A stretch of DNA of 64,000 nucleotides from assembly GCF_041365695.1 (NCBI RefSeq), contig NZ_JBGFSJ010000004.1, positions 1 to 64,000 of the forward strand, read 5' to 3'. Origin of the DNA: Rhodosalinus sp041365695 (GTDB lineage: Bacteria > Pseudomonadota > Alphaproteobacteria > Rhodobacterales > Rhodobacteraceae). Position 1 is the stretch's first letter; every line of letters begins with the position of its first letter. A model generated the notes under the pieces. That model was not told the origin of the DNA, searched no databases, and saw only the letters and a list, made by a program, of their open reading frames with translations. Made by a program: the position numbers and the translations under genes. Shown piece after piece: positions 7,916 through 16,824 of the stretch.

Positions 7916-8611
7916 ATGACTGAGTCGGTTCTCGACCTCCAAGATGTGACCTTGAGGCTCGCGGGCAATGCCGGGCCGGTGGAAATCCTCCACGGAATCA
8001 CCCTCGACGTGGCGCGGGGCGAAACTCTCGGCCTCGCCGGTCCCTCCGGATCGGGCAAGTCGTCGCTCCTGATGCTGATGGGCGGCCTCGAGCGGGCCAC
8101 CGGCGGTCGCGTCACGGCGCTGGGGCGCGACCTCACCACGATGGACGAGGACCAGCTGGCCCGGTTCCGGCGCGATCACATGGGTGTGGTCTTCCAGTCC
8201 TTTCACCTGATCCCCACCATGACCGCGCTCGAGAACGTCGCGACGCCCCTCGAACTCGCCGGCGCGAAAGACGCCTTCGACAGGGCGCGCGACGAACTCG
8301 TCTCGGTCGGCCTCGGCCACCGCACCGATCATTACCCCTCCCAGCTTTCGGGGGGCGAGCAGCAGCGCGTGGCTCTGGCCCGCGCCGCGGCGCCACGTCC
8401 CGAGATCCTGCTTGCCGACGAGCCCACGGGCAACCTCGACAGCGCCAACGGGGAGGCGATCATCGACATGCTTTTCGCCCTGCGCGATCGGCACGGCGCC
8501 ACGCTCGTGCTCGTGACCCACGCGGAAGAGCTTGCCGCGCGCTGCGACCGGATGGTGCATCTTGCCGACGGGCGCGTGGCCGACGCCGCCCGCGCCCGGG
8601 CCGCGGAATGA
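7916..8611 (+). CDS. ybbA: ABC transporter ATP-binding protein, YbbA type
   Basis: This 231 aa ATPase of the LolD/MacB-like exporter group partners with the permease that follows. It has Walker A GPSGSGKSS (42-50), Q-loop VVFQSF, signature LSGGEQ (144-149), Walker B ILLADEPTGNLD and H-loop THAEE. The first ATG is 7916; a TTG six bases upstream is less likely. Its stop overlaps the permease start (ATGA), so the two are translationally coupled. The divergent tesA neighbour matches the conserved tesA-ybbA-ybbP locus. Substrate is unknown; a role in releasing or extracting lipophilic molecules is suggested for the family. Confidence 0.9.
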   Translation: MTESVLDLQDVTLRLAGNAGPVEILHGITLDVARGETLGLAGPSGSGKSSLLMLMGGLERATGGRVTALGRDLTTMDEDQLARFRRDHMGVVFQSFHLIPTMTALENVATPLELAGAKDAFDRARDELVSVGLGHRTDHYPSQLSGGEQQRVALARAAAPRPEILLADEPTGNLDSANGEAIIDMLFALRDRHGATLVLVTHAEELAARCDRMVHLADGRVADAARARAAE

Positions 8612-11136
8612 GCTGGCCGGTCGCGGCACGCCTTGCCCGGCGCGAATTGCGCGGGGGCTTGCGCGGTTTCAGGATCTTCCTCGCCTGTCTCGCGCTCGGG
8701 GTCGCGGCGATCGCGGCCGTCGGCAGCGTGCGCGCGGCGATCGAGGCGGGGCTCGCGGCAGAGGGCGCGGTGCTTCTGGGCGGCGATGCCGAGGCCGAGT
8801 TCACCTACCGGTTCGCGACCGAGGAGGAGCGGGCCTGGATGGAGGGCGTGGCCCGGCAGATTTCCGAGGTCACCGATTTCCGCTCCATGGCGGTCGTCGA
8901 GCGCGGGGCGGAAACGGAGCGCGCCCTGACGCAGGTGAAATCCGTCGATGACGCCTACCCGCTGGTCGGCAGCGTCGCGCTGTCGCCCGGGATGTCCCTC
9001 GACGCCGCGCTCGCGGGCGACGACGCGCGCCCCGGCGCGGTCATGGAGCGTGTGCTCGCCGACCGGCTGGGCCTTGCGCCGGGCGATGTCTTCCGCCTCG
9101 GCACGCAGGACTTCGTGCTTTCCGCCCTGCTCGAACGCGAACCCGACGCGGCCGCCGACGGGTTCGGTCTCGGCCCGCGCACGCTGGTGCGCACGGGGGC
9201 GCTGGCGGACTCGCAGCTTCTGTCCGCGGGCACGCTGTTTTCCACGAAGTACCGCCTGGATCTGCCGGACGAGGCCGATCTCGACGCCATTGCCGCCGAT
9301 GCGCGATCGCGCTTCGAGGAGAGCGGGCTGCGCTGGCGCGACGCCCGGAACGGCGCGCCGGGAATCGCGGCCTTCGTGGACCGTCTCGGCGCCTTCCTCG
9401 TGCTCGTGGGGCTGTCGGGCCTCGCCGTGGGCGGGATCGGGGTCTCGGCGGCGGTGCGCGCCTATCTCGCCGGCAAGACCGGGGTGATCGCCACGCTGCG
9501 CACGCTCGGCGCCGACCGGGCGACGGTTTTCCGCGTCTACTTCCTGCAGATCGGCGCGCTGGCCCTTCTCGGCATCGTCATCGGCCTCGCGCTCGGCGGG
9601 CTTCTTCCGCTCGCCCTCGCTCCGCTGATCGAGGCCCGGCTTCCGGTGCCTGCACGGTTCACGATCTTTCCCGCTCCGCTGGCCGAGGCCGCGCTTTACG
9701 GCGCGCTGACCGCGCTCATCTTCACGCTTTGGCCGCTCGCGCGGACGGAGGAGGTGCGCGCCGCCACGCTTTTCCGAGACGCGCTGGAGGGCGCGCGGCT
9801 GTTGCCGGCGTGGCGCTATGTGGGGATCACGGTGGCGTTGGTGGCGCTCCTCGTCGGGCTTGCGGCGTGGTTCTCCGAGGCCACGGCGCTCACCCTCTGG
9901 TCCGCCGCGGGGCTGGCCGGCGCGCTCGCGCTTCTGGCCCTCTCGGCGCTCGCGATCCGCTGGATCGCGCGCCGCGCCGCGCCGCTTGCGCGGGGACGGC
10001 CGGCGCTGCGCTGGGCGCTCGGGGCGATCGGCGGCCCACGCGCCGCCGCGACGCCGGTCGTGCTGTCGCTGGGGCTCGGCCTGTCCGTGCTCGCGGCGGT
10101 GGGGCAGATCGACGGCAATCTGCGCGCCGCGATCTCCCGCGACCTGCCCGAGGTGGCGCCGAGCTACTTCTTCGTGGACATCCAGAAGGACCAGATGCCC
10201 GCCTTCCTGGAGCGGCTCGAAGGCGACCCGGCGGTGAGCGCGGTGGAAAGCGCGCCGATGCTCCGCGGTATCATCACCCGGATCGAGGGCCAGCCGGCAC
10301 GGGAGGTCGCGGGCGATCACTGGGTGATCCAGGGCGACCGCGGCGTGACCTACTCCGCCACGCCGCCCGAGGGCACCGTGATCACCGCCGGGGCGTGGTG
10401 GCCGGAGGCGTACGCGGGGCCCCCGCTCGTGAGCTTCGCCGCCGAGGAGGCGGAAGAGATCGGCCTCGCCGTGGGCGACAGCATCACCGTCAACATCCTC
10501 GGGCGCGACATCACCGCCGAAGTGGCCAACCTGCGCGTCGTGGATTTCTCGACCGCCGGCATCGGCTTCATCATGTCGATGAACCCCGCCGCGCTCGAGG
10601 CCGCGCCGCACAGCTTCATCGCCACGGTCTACGCCGAGCCCGACGCCGAGGCCGCGATCCTGCGCGATCTTGCCGGGCAGTTCCCCAACATCACGGCGAT
10701 CCGGGTGCGCGACGCGATCGACCGGGTCTCGGACCTGCTTGCGGGGATCGCGGCGGCCACGGCCTGGGGCGCCTCCGCCACGCTGCTCACGGGCTTTCTC
10801 GTCCTGATCGGCGCGGCGGCCGCGGGCGAAGGCGCGCGCACCTACGAGGCGGCGGTTCTCAAGACGCTGGGCGCCGGCCGCGCGCGCATCCTGCAAAGTT
10901 TCGCGCTGCGCGCCGCGCTGCTGGGCGCGGCGGCGGCGGGCGTGGCGCTTGCGGCCGGGATCGGCGGCGGCTGGGCCGTCAGCCATTTCGTGATGGAGAC
11001 GCGCTTCGCGGTGATCTGGCCCTCGGCCATCGGGATCGTCGCCGGCGGAGTTCTGGCGACGCTTCTGGCGACGCTCGCCTTCGCCTGGAGGCCGCTGGCA
11101 GCCCGACCCGCCCAGGTGTTGCGGGCGCGCGAATAG
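8608..11136 (+). CDS. ybbP: ABC transporter permease, YbbP type (FtsX-like)
   Basis: This 842 aa inner-membrane permease has the layout of type VII exporter-like proteins: one N-terminal membrane helix (RIFLACLALGVAAIAAVGSV), a periplasmic domain of about 230 residues, an FtsX-type three-helix block (about 255-380), a second pair of helices (about 400-460), another periplasmic domain, and a C-terminal FtsX block. The length matches E. coli YbbP (804 aa). ATG 8608 overlaps the ybbA stop by 4 bp. Presumably it forms a complex with YbbA; the divergent esterase TesA may act in the same process. Confidence 0.9.
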   Translation: MSWPVAARLARRELRGGLRGFRIFLACLALGVAAIAAVGSVRAAIEAGLAAEGAVLLGGDAEAEFTYRFATEEERAWMEGVARQISEVTDFRSMAVVERGAETERALTQVKSVDDAYPLVGSVALSPGMSLDAALAGDDARPGAVMERVLADRLGLAPGDVFRLGTQDFVLSALLEREPDAAADGFGLGPRTLVRTGALADSQLLSAGTLFSTKYRLDLPDEADLDAIAADARSRFEESGLRWRDARNGAPGIAAFVDRLGAFLVLVGLSGLAVGGIGVSAAVRAYLAGKTGVIATLRTLGADRATVFRVYFLQIGALALLGIVIGLALGGLLPLALAPLIEARLPVPARFTIFPAPLAEAALYGALTALIFTLWPLARTEEVRAATLFRDALEGARLLPAWRYVGITVALVALLVGLAAWFSEATALTLWSAAGLAGALALLALSALAIRWIARRAAPLARGRPALRWALGAIGGPRAAATPVVLSLGLGLSVLAAVGQIDGNLRAAISRDLPEVAPSYFFVDIQKDQMPAFLERLEGDPAVSAVESAPMLRGIITRIEGQPAREVAGDHWVIQGDRGVTYSATPPEGTVITAGAWWPEAYAGPPLVSFAAEEAEEIGLAVGDSITVNILGRDITAEVANLRVVDFSTAGIGFIMSMNPAALEAAPHSFIATVYAEPDAEAAILRDLAGQFPNITAIRVRDAIDRVSDLLAGIAAATAWGASATLLTGFLVLIGAAAAGEGARTYEAAVLKTLGAGRARILQSFALRAALLGAAAAGVALAAGIGGGWAVSHFVMETRFAVIWPSAIGIVAGGVLATLLATLAFAWRPLAARPAQVLRARE

Positions 11137-11207
11137 ATGGTGCCGGCGTCCGGGCTGGCTGGCGACAGCATGCCGGTGCCGTGCCGCACAGCCACCCGAG
11201 GCGCTTC

Positions 11208-11465
11208 ATGCACCTCTTCCCGGCAGGGCAGCCCTTGCCGATCAACCTCGTGCGTCGCGCCGCGCGCGCGGACATCCTGCCGCGCTTCCTCCGCCTGTCC
11301 GAAGCCGACATCGGGACCAAGTCCGGCCCGCAGGATCTCGTGACCCGCGCCGGTACCGCTGCCGAGGCGCTGATCGTTGAGATGTCGGGGGTCATCCCCC
11401 CTAACCGTCCCCAAGAAGCTCCGCCGCGAGGCCGCGGCGCTTTACCCGGGCCTCCGTCGTGCCGC
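11208..11465 (+). pseudogene. Remnant of an inositol-monophosphatase family gene
   Basis: Translation from 11208 gives a recognisable N-terminal segment of the IMPase/HisN family: NLVRRAARADILPRF, then SEADIGTKSGPQDLVT, then AAEALI. In the family this runs on to an LYPG...GEE segment and the metal-binding acidic motifs. Here the frame is lost after about 11360; a shifted frame at 11411-11465 still reads KLRREAAALYPG. Everything beyond, including all catalytic residues, is missing before gcvP begins on the other strand. It is therefore a truncated, frameshifted relic. Its edges are approximate. Confidence 0.6.
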
Positions 11466-11528
11466 GTCTCTGCGCGGCTCCGCGACCGTTTCGACATGCT
11501 GGCGGGCCGAGGCCGCCTACGCGCGCCG

Positions 11529-14372
11529 CTACTCCGCGGCCTCCGCATAGTCCGAGACCGGCGGGCAGGTGCAGACGAGATGCCGGTCGCCCCAGACATT
11601 GTCCACGCGGTTGACCGGCGGCCAGTACTTGTCGACCCGGAAGGCGCCCGACGGAAAACAGCCCTGCTCGCGGCTGTAGGGCCGCTCCCACACGCCTACG
11701 AGATCCTCCACCGTGTGGGGCGCTTGCTTGAGCGGGTTGTTCTCCCGGTCGACGCGGCCATCCTCGATCGCGCGGATCTCCTCCCGGATGCCCAGCATCG
11801 CGTCGCAGAACCGGTCGAGCTCCGCCTTGGTCTCGCTCTCCGTGGGCTCGACCATGAGCGTGCCCGCCACCGGCCAGCTCATCGTCGGCGCGTGGAAGCC
11901 GCAATCCACCAGCCGCTTGGCGATGTCGTCCACCGTGACGCCGGCGCTGTCGGCGAAGGGGCGCACGTCGAGGATGCACTCATGCGCGATGCGCCCCGAC
12001 GGGCCCTTGTAAAGCACGTCGAAGGCGCCTTCGAGCCGCCTGGCGATGTAGTTGGCGTTCAGGATCGCCACGCGGGTGGCTTGGGTGAGCCCCTCGCCCC
12101 CCATCATCAGGCAGTAGGCCCAGCTGATCGGCAGGAGCGACGGAGAGCCGTAGGGCGCCGCGGCTACCGCGCCCTCGCCCGACACCGGGTCGCCGGGCAG
12201 GAAGGGCACGAGGTGCGCCTTCACGCCGATCGGCCCCATGCCGGGGCCGCCACCGCCATGGGGGATGCAGAAGGTCTTGTGCAGGTTCAGATGGCTCACG
12301 TCGCCGCCCAGATCGCCCGGCCGCGAGAGCCCGACCATGGCGTTCATGTTCGCACCGTCGATGTAGACCTGCCCGCCATGCGCGTGGGTGATCCGGCAGA
12401 CCTCGGTCACCGTCTCCTCGAACACGCCGTGGGTCGAGGGGTAGGTGATCATGCAGCCAGCCAGATTTTCCGCGTGTTTTTCAGCTTTTGCACGGAAATC
12501 GTCAAGATCGATGTCGCCATTCGCCGCGGTGGCGACCGTCACCACCTCCCAGCCGACCATATGCGCGCTCGCCGGGTTCGTGCCGTGGGCGGAGAGCGGA
12601 ATGAGGCAGACGTTCCGGTGCCCTTCGCCGCGCGACCGATGCCAGCCCGCGATCGTCAGCAGCCCGGCATACTCGCCCTGGGCACCGGAGTTCGGCTGCA
12701 TCGAAATCGCGTCGTAACCCGTAATCTTGCAGAGCTTTTCGGAAAGATCCCCAATCAGGTGTGTATAACCTTCGGCCTGGTCCCTCGGCGCGTAGGGGTG
12801 CAGCAGCGAGAATTCGCGCCAGCTGACCGGCATCATCTCGGCCGCGGCGTTGAGCTTCATCGTGCAGGACCCGAGCGGAATCATCGCCCTGTCGAGCGCG
12901 AGATCGCGGTCGGCGAGCCGGCGCATGTAGCGCACCATCTCCGTCTCGGCGCGGTTCATGTGAAAGACCGGGTGATCGAGATAGGAGCTCGTGCGGGTCA
13001 GGCCCTCCGGCAGGCGATACTCCGGCCGCGCCGGATCGTCGGCCCGCTCGATCCCGAACGCGCGCCAGACCGCCTCGATTATGTCGGAGGTCGTGCGCTC
13101 GTCGAGGGTGATGCCCACGCGCGTTTCGCCCACGGGCCGCAGGTTCACGCCCTCGTCCACCGCCGATTTCATCACCGCCCGCTGCAGCGCCCCAACCTCG
13201 ACCGTGATCGTGTCGAAGAAGGTTACGGGTGCGACGGAAAAGCCCGCGGCCTTGAGCCCCTTTGCGAGCCGCACGGTCTTGCGGTGGATGCGCTGCGCGA
13301 TCGCCTTCAGCCCCTCCGGCCCATGGAACACCGCGTAGAAACCCGCCATGACGGCAAGCAGCGCCTGCGCGGTGCAGACGTTCGAGGTCGCCTTCTCGCG
13401 GCGGATGTGCTGCTCGCGGGTCTGGAGCGCGAGCCGGTAGGCGCGATTGCCGTGCGCGTCCACCGACACGCCCACCAGCCGGCCCGGCAGCGCGCGCTTG
13501 TAGGCGTCGCGGGTGGCGATATAGGCCGCGTGCGGGCCGCCATAGCCCACCGGCACCCCGAAGCGCTGGGTGGAGCCCACGGCGATGTCCGCGCCCATCG
13601 CACCCGGTTCCTTCAGAAGGGTAAGCGCCAGCGGATCGGCAGAGACGACGCCGATCGCCTTCGCCTCGTGCAGCGCGGCAATCTCGGGCCCGAAGTCGCG
13701 GAGATGGCCGTATGTGCCTGGATACTGGAAAATGGCGCCGAAGACCGCCGCGGGGTCCAGCGCCTCGGGCGGGCCGACCACGATCTCGATGCCGAGGGGC
13801 GCGGCGCGCGTCTTCATCACGTTGATGTTCTGCGGGTGGCAGTTCTCGTCCACGAAGAACGCCGTCGCCTTCGACTTGGCCACGCGCTGGGCCATCGTCA
13901 TCGCCTCGGCGCATGCGGTGGCCTCGTCGAGCAGCGAGGCGTTGGCGATCTCGAGGCCGGTGAGGTCGCTCACCATGGTCTGGAAGTTCAGCAGCGCCTC
14001 GAGCCGTCCCTGGCTGATCTCGGGCTGGTAGGGCGTGTAGGCGGTGTACCAGGCGGGGTTTTCCAGGATGTTGCGCTGGATCGCGGGCGGCGTGACCGTG
14101 CCGTGATAGCCCATGCCGATCAGCGAGGTCAGCACCCTGTTCCGCGAGGCGACCTGCCGCATGTGGTGAAGCAGCTCGCGTTCCGACATCGCCCGGCCGA
14201 AATCGAGCGGTTCCGCCTGCCGGATCGCGGCGGGCAGCGTCTCTTCCATGAGGGCATCGAGGCTGTCGGCCTTCAGGATGCCGAGCATCTCCTGCATCTC
14301 GGCGGGAGACGGGCCGATATGGCGGCGATTGGCGAAATCGTAGGGAAGGTAATCGGTCGGTTCGAACGGCAT
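11529..14372 (-). CDS. gcvP: Glycine dehydrogenase (decarboxylating), P protein
   Basis: This 947 aa PLP enzyme is the first component of the glycine cleavage system: it decarboxylates glycine and loads the aminomethyl group on lipoyl-GcvH. It is the full-length fused (alpha-alpha') form. The PLP-binding Lys699 lies in NLHKTFCIPHGGGGPGMGPIG. The N-terminal PFEPTDYLPYDFANRRHIGPS is typical. It is the last gene of gcvT-gcvH-gcvP, with 99 bp separating it from gcvH, and is controlled by the upstream tandem glycine riboswitch. Confidence 0.97.
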   Translation of the reverse strand: MPFEPTDYLPYDFANRRHIGPSPAEMQEMLGILKADSLDALMEETLPAAIRQAEPLDFGRAMSERELLHHMRQVASRNRVLTSLIGMGYHGTVTPPAIQRNILENPAWYTAYTPYQPEISQGRLEALLNFQTMVSDLTGLEIANASLLDEATACAEAMTMAQRVAKSKATAFFVDENCHPQNINVMKTRAAPLGIEIVVGPPEALDPAAVFGAIFQYPGTYGHLRDFGPEIAALHEAKAIGVVSADPLALTLLKEPGAMGADIAVGSTQRFGVPVGYGGPHAAYIATRDAYKRALPGRLVGVSVDAHGNRAYRLALQTREQHIRREKATSNVCTAQALLAVMAGFYAVFHGPEGLKAIAQRIHRKTVRLAKGLKAAGFSVAPVTFFDTITVEVGALQRAVMKSAVDEGVNLRPVGETRVGITLDERTTSDIIEAVWRAFGIERADDPARPEYRLPEGLTRTSSYLDHPVFHMNRAETEMVRYMRRLADRDLALDRAMIPLGSCTMKLNAAAEMMPVSWREFSLLHPYAPRDQAEGYTHLIGDLSEKLCKITGYDAISMQPNSGAQGEYAGLLTIAGWHRSRGEGHRNVCLIPLSAHGTNPASAHMVGWEVVTVATAANGDIDLDDFRAKAEKHAENLAGCMITYPSTHGVFEETVTEVCRITHAHGGQVYIDGANMNAMVGLSRPGDLGGDVSHLNLHKTFCIPHGGGGPGMGPIGVKAHLVPFLPGDPVSGEGAVAAAPYGSPSLLPISWAYCLMMGGEGLTQATRVAILNANYIARRLEGAFDVLYKGPSGRIAHECILDVRPFADSAGVTVDDIAKRLVDCGFHAPTMSWPVAGTLMVEPTESETKAELDRFCDAMLGIREEIRAIEDGRVDRENNPLKQAPHTVEDLVGVWERPYSREQGCFPSGAFRVDKYWPPVNRVDNVWGDRHLVCTCPPVSDYAEAAE

Positions 14373-14471
14373 GCGATCCTCCTTGCCGGAACGCGGCGGT
14401 CCCGGACATCATGTTGCCAAAGCGTCTGCCGGGGCCATGCGCCTGCGGGCCCGTCCCCGGATCTGGTCAAC

Positions 14472-14840
14472 TCAGCCGATCAGGTCCTTGTAGGCGGCTT
14501 CGTCCATGTAGTCGTCGAGCTGCGAGGTATCGCTCGGCGCGATCTTGAAGAACCACCCCTCGCCGGCCGGGTCCTCGTTGACGAGGGCGGGGTTGTCGAC
14601 GATCGCGGCGTTCACCTCGACGATCTCCCCGTCGAGCGGCGCGAGGATGTCCGAGGCGGCCTTCACGCTTTCGATCACCACGACCTCGTCGTCCTTCGAG
14701 ACGGTCGTCCCCTCCTCGGGCAGCTCGACGAAGACGATGTCGCCGAGCTGCGTCGCGGCGTGTTGGGTGATGCCCACCACGATCACGTCCTCCTCGGGGC
14801 GCAGCCACTCGTGTTCCTCGGTATATTTCATGGTCGTCAC
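14472..14840 (-). CDS. gcvH: Glycine cleavage system H protein
   Basis: This 122 aa lipoyl carrier shuttles the aminomethyl group between GcvP and GcvT. The lipoylated residue is Lys60 within VVVIESVKAASD. The N-terminus KYTEEHEWL and GDIVFVELPE motif are standard. It lies 21 bp after gcvT in the same operon. Confidence 0.96.
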   Translation of the reverse strand: MTTMKYTEEHEWLRPEEDVIVVGITQHAATQLGDIVFVELPEEGTTVSKDDEVVVIESVKAASDILAPLDGEIVEVNAAIVDNPALVNEDPAGEGWFFKIAPSDTSQLDDYMDEAAYKDLIG

Positions 14841-14861
14841 GCGTCGTTCTCCTCGCTTGTC

Positions 14862-15986
14862 TCAGCGCTTGTATCCGGGTTTCACGAAAGGCAGGTCGCT
14901 CACGGCCACGGGCATGCGGCGTCCGCGCACCTCTCCCCAGAGAGGCTGGCCCTGCCGCGCCAGCCGGTCGGGCACGTAGCCCATGGCGACCGGCGCGCCC
15001 ACCGTGGGGCCGAAGCCGCCGGACGTCACGGCGCCGACGGCCTCGCCGCCGGCCTCTTCCTCGTAGAGCGCGACGCCCGCGCGCATGGGCGCGCGGCCTT
15101 CGGGGCGCAGCCCGACCCGCGCCCGCGCCGCGCCGTCCCGCAGTTCCCCAAGGATGCGCGCCGCGCCCGGGAAACCACCCGCCCGCGCGCCGCCCTCGCG
15201 GCGGGCGGGCTGGATCGCCCAGCCGAGCCCCGCCTCCACAGGCGTCGTCGCGGCGTCGATGTCCTGGCCGTAAAGGCAAAGCCCCGCTTCGAGGCGGAGC
15301 GAATCGCGCGCACCGAGCCCCGCCGGCGCGACATCGGGGTGATCGAGCAGCGCCCGGGCGAGCGGTTCCGCGGCGCCCGCGGGCACCGAGATCTCGTAGC
15401 CGTCCTCGCCGGTGTAGCCCGAGCGCGAGACCCACGCCTCGGCGCCGGCCAGATCGAGCGTGGCCGTTTCCATGAAGCGCATTTCGCCGGCGCGCGGATC
15501 GAGCGTGGCCAGCGCCGTCTGCGCGCGCGGGCCCTGAAGGGCGAGGAGCGCCCGGTCCGAAAGCACCGTCACGTTGACGCCCGCGGGTTCCAGCCCGGCC
15601 CGCAGGATCGCCTCGTCCTCGGTCCGGCGGGACGCGTTCACCACCAGGAAAAGCACATCGCCGCGCCGGGCGATCATCAGGTCGTCCTCGATCCCGCCCG
15701 CATCGTTGGTGAAGAACCCGTAGCGCTGGCGCCCGTCGCGCAGGCCCAGAACGTCCTGCGGCACGAGGCCCTCGAGCGCGCGCGCCGCCGCGTCGACATC
15801 CGCCGCGCGCACGAGCACCTGGCCCATGTGGCTTACATCGAAGAGCGCGGCGCGCTCGCGCGCCTGCGCGTGCTCGGCCATGATGCCGGCATACTGCAAC
15901 GGCATCGAGAAGCCTGCGAAATCCACCATCCGCGCACCGAGTTCCCGGTGCAGCGAATCAAGCGTCAGGCGCTGAGCCTCGGACAT
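14862..15986 (-). CDS. gcvT: Aminomethyltransferase, glycine cleavage T protein
   Basis: This 374 aa enzyme transfers the one-carbon unit from aminomethyl-lipoyl-GcvH to tetrahydrofolate, releasing ammonia. The folate-binding region includes the YTGEDGYEISVP segment and the N-terminal VDFAGFSMPLQY. The length is normal. It is the first gene of gcvTHP, and its 5' untranslated region holds two glycine aptamers. Confidence 0.95.
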   Translation of the reverse strand: MSEAQRLTLDSLHRELGARMVDFAGFSMPLQYAGIMAEHAQARERAALFDVSHMGQVLVRAADVDAAARALEGLVPQDVLGLRDGRQRYGFFTNDAGGIEDDLMIARRGDVLFLVVNASRRTEDEAILRAGLEPAGVNVTVLSDRALLALQGPRAQTALATLDPRAGEMRFMETATLDLAGAEAWVSRSGYTGEDGYEISVPAGAAEPLARALLDHPDVAPAGLGARDSLRLEAGLCLYGQDIDAATTPVEAGLGWAIQPARREGGARAGGFPGAARILGELRDGAARARVGLRPEGRAPMRAGVALYEEEAGGEAVGAVTSGGFGPTVGAPVAMGYVPDRLARQGQPLWGEVRGRRMPVAVSDLPFVKPGYKR

Positions 15987-16049
15987 GGCCCGCCTCTCCT
16001 ATTACGCCAGGTGGTCGGTTGCGACACGCGCCCGGCATCCCGATCGCGC

Positions 16050-16230
16050 AGGACCAGCGCCTGCGCCGCGATGCCCCCTCTGTCCTTTCGCCTGAGATCG
16101 CTATCCCTTCGGCGGATGCGGCCTGCGCATCTCTCTCCAGAGTGTCGTTGCCGGATCGGTCCTTTCGGCCTGAGAGTTTCCGGGGCGGTTGCTCCTTCGG
16201 CACCGGCGAAGAGCCGGTTCTCCCGATCCG
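16050..16230 (-). promoter_or_regulatory. Tandem glycine riboswitch upstream of gcvT
   Basis: Two glycine aptamers follow each other on the minus strand. The first (about 16230-16131) contains GCCGAAGGAGCAACC and CTCAGGCCGAAAGGACCGA, ending in CTCTGGAGAGAG. The second (about 16125-16055) contains CGCCGAAGGGATAGC and CTCAGGCGAAAGGACAGAG. These are the conserved cores of the glycine class. The element lies 65 bp before the gcvT start, consistent with glycine-dependent activation of gcvTHP. Outer boundaries are approximate. Confidence 0.93.
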
Positions 16231-16282
16231 TCGAGGGCAAGATAGCGAAGCCCCTCACGCCGGGCAAGCCCGCCGTCGCGCG

Positions 16283-16729
16283 TCAGCCGCGGCACCCCGC
16301 GGGCGCGAGCAACGCCTCGAGCGCGGGATTGTTGCAGACAAGCGCCTCGAGCGTGATGTCGTCCAGATGCGCGAAGAATGTCTCCACCGCATCGTTGAGC
16401 GCGATGCGAAGCCGGCAGCCCGCCACGAGCGGGCAGGTGTTGTCGGCGTCGGCGAAACACTCGGCGATCGGCACGGGCGCCTCGAGCGCGCGAAAGACCG
16501 ATCCGATGCAAATCTCGCCGGCCGGCCGCGCGAGCGCCACGCCGCCGTTCCGGCCGCGCTGGGTGCGCAGATAGCCAAGCTGCGCAAGCTGGTTGATCAC
16601 CTGCGCGAGGTGATTCTCGGACGCGTTGCAGCGCGTGGCGATCTCGTGCTTTGTGACCAGCCGGCCGTCATGGGTGGCGCAGTACATGAGCACGCGAACG
16701 GCGATGTTGGTGCGTTTCGTGACGCGCAA
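16283..16729 (-). CDS. nsrR: Rrf2-family regulator, NsrR-like
   Basis: This 148 aa winged-helix repressor is expected to carry an Fe-S cluster sensing nitric oxide. The helix-turn-helix region includes HLAQVINQLAQLGYLRTQRGRNGG. Three cysteines Cys91, Cys99 and Cys105 form the CX7CX5C pattern of NsrR; RirA has a related pattern, so iron sensing is the alternative. NSENHLAQV-like residues fit NsrR better. ATG 16729 is clear. An FNR-type box lies 60 bp upstream, in the gap shared with the divergent cyclotransferase gene. Targets of the regulator are not visible in this window. Confidence 0.8.
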   Translation of the reverse strand: MRVTKRTNIAVRVLMYCATHDGRLVTKHEIATRCNASENHLAQVINQLAQLGYLRTQRGRNGGVALARPAGEICIGSVFRALEAPVPIAECFADADNTCPLVAGCRLRIALNDAVETFFAHLDDITLEALVCNNPALEALLAPAGCRG

Positions 16730-16788
16730 GCGGTCGCTCCCCGGACAAGATGTTTAGCAGACCGTGCCACAAAGCCGCGGCGCGGGGT

Positions 16789-16802
16789 TTGACATGCATC
16801 AA
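16789..16802. promoter_or_regulatory. FNR/CRP-family binding site (TTGAC-N4-ATCAA)
   Basis: TTGACATGCATCAA matches the FNR/FnrL/DNR consensus TTGAT-N4-ATCAA with one mismatch. It lies between the divergent nsrR and gamma-glutamylcyclotransferase-like genes. Its centre (16795.5) would be at -41.5 for a start near 16754 on the nsrR strand, the usual activating position. Control of nsrR by an oxygen- or NO-sensing FNR homologue is an inference. Confidence 0.6.
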
Positions 16803-16824
16803 TCGTACATCAATCTTTGCGGCC

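Noticed and set aside
9729..16574. A plus-strand open frame of more than 2,200 codons running through ybbP, antisense to gcvP/H/T and into nsrR
   Set aside because: It is antisense or out of frame to strongly conserved genes. The composition is arginine- and histidine-rich as expected for a GC-rich shadow frame, with no recognisable domains except the short IMPase relic at 11208.
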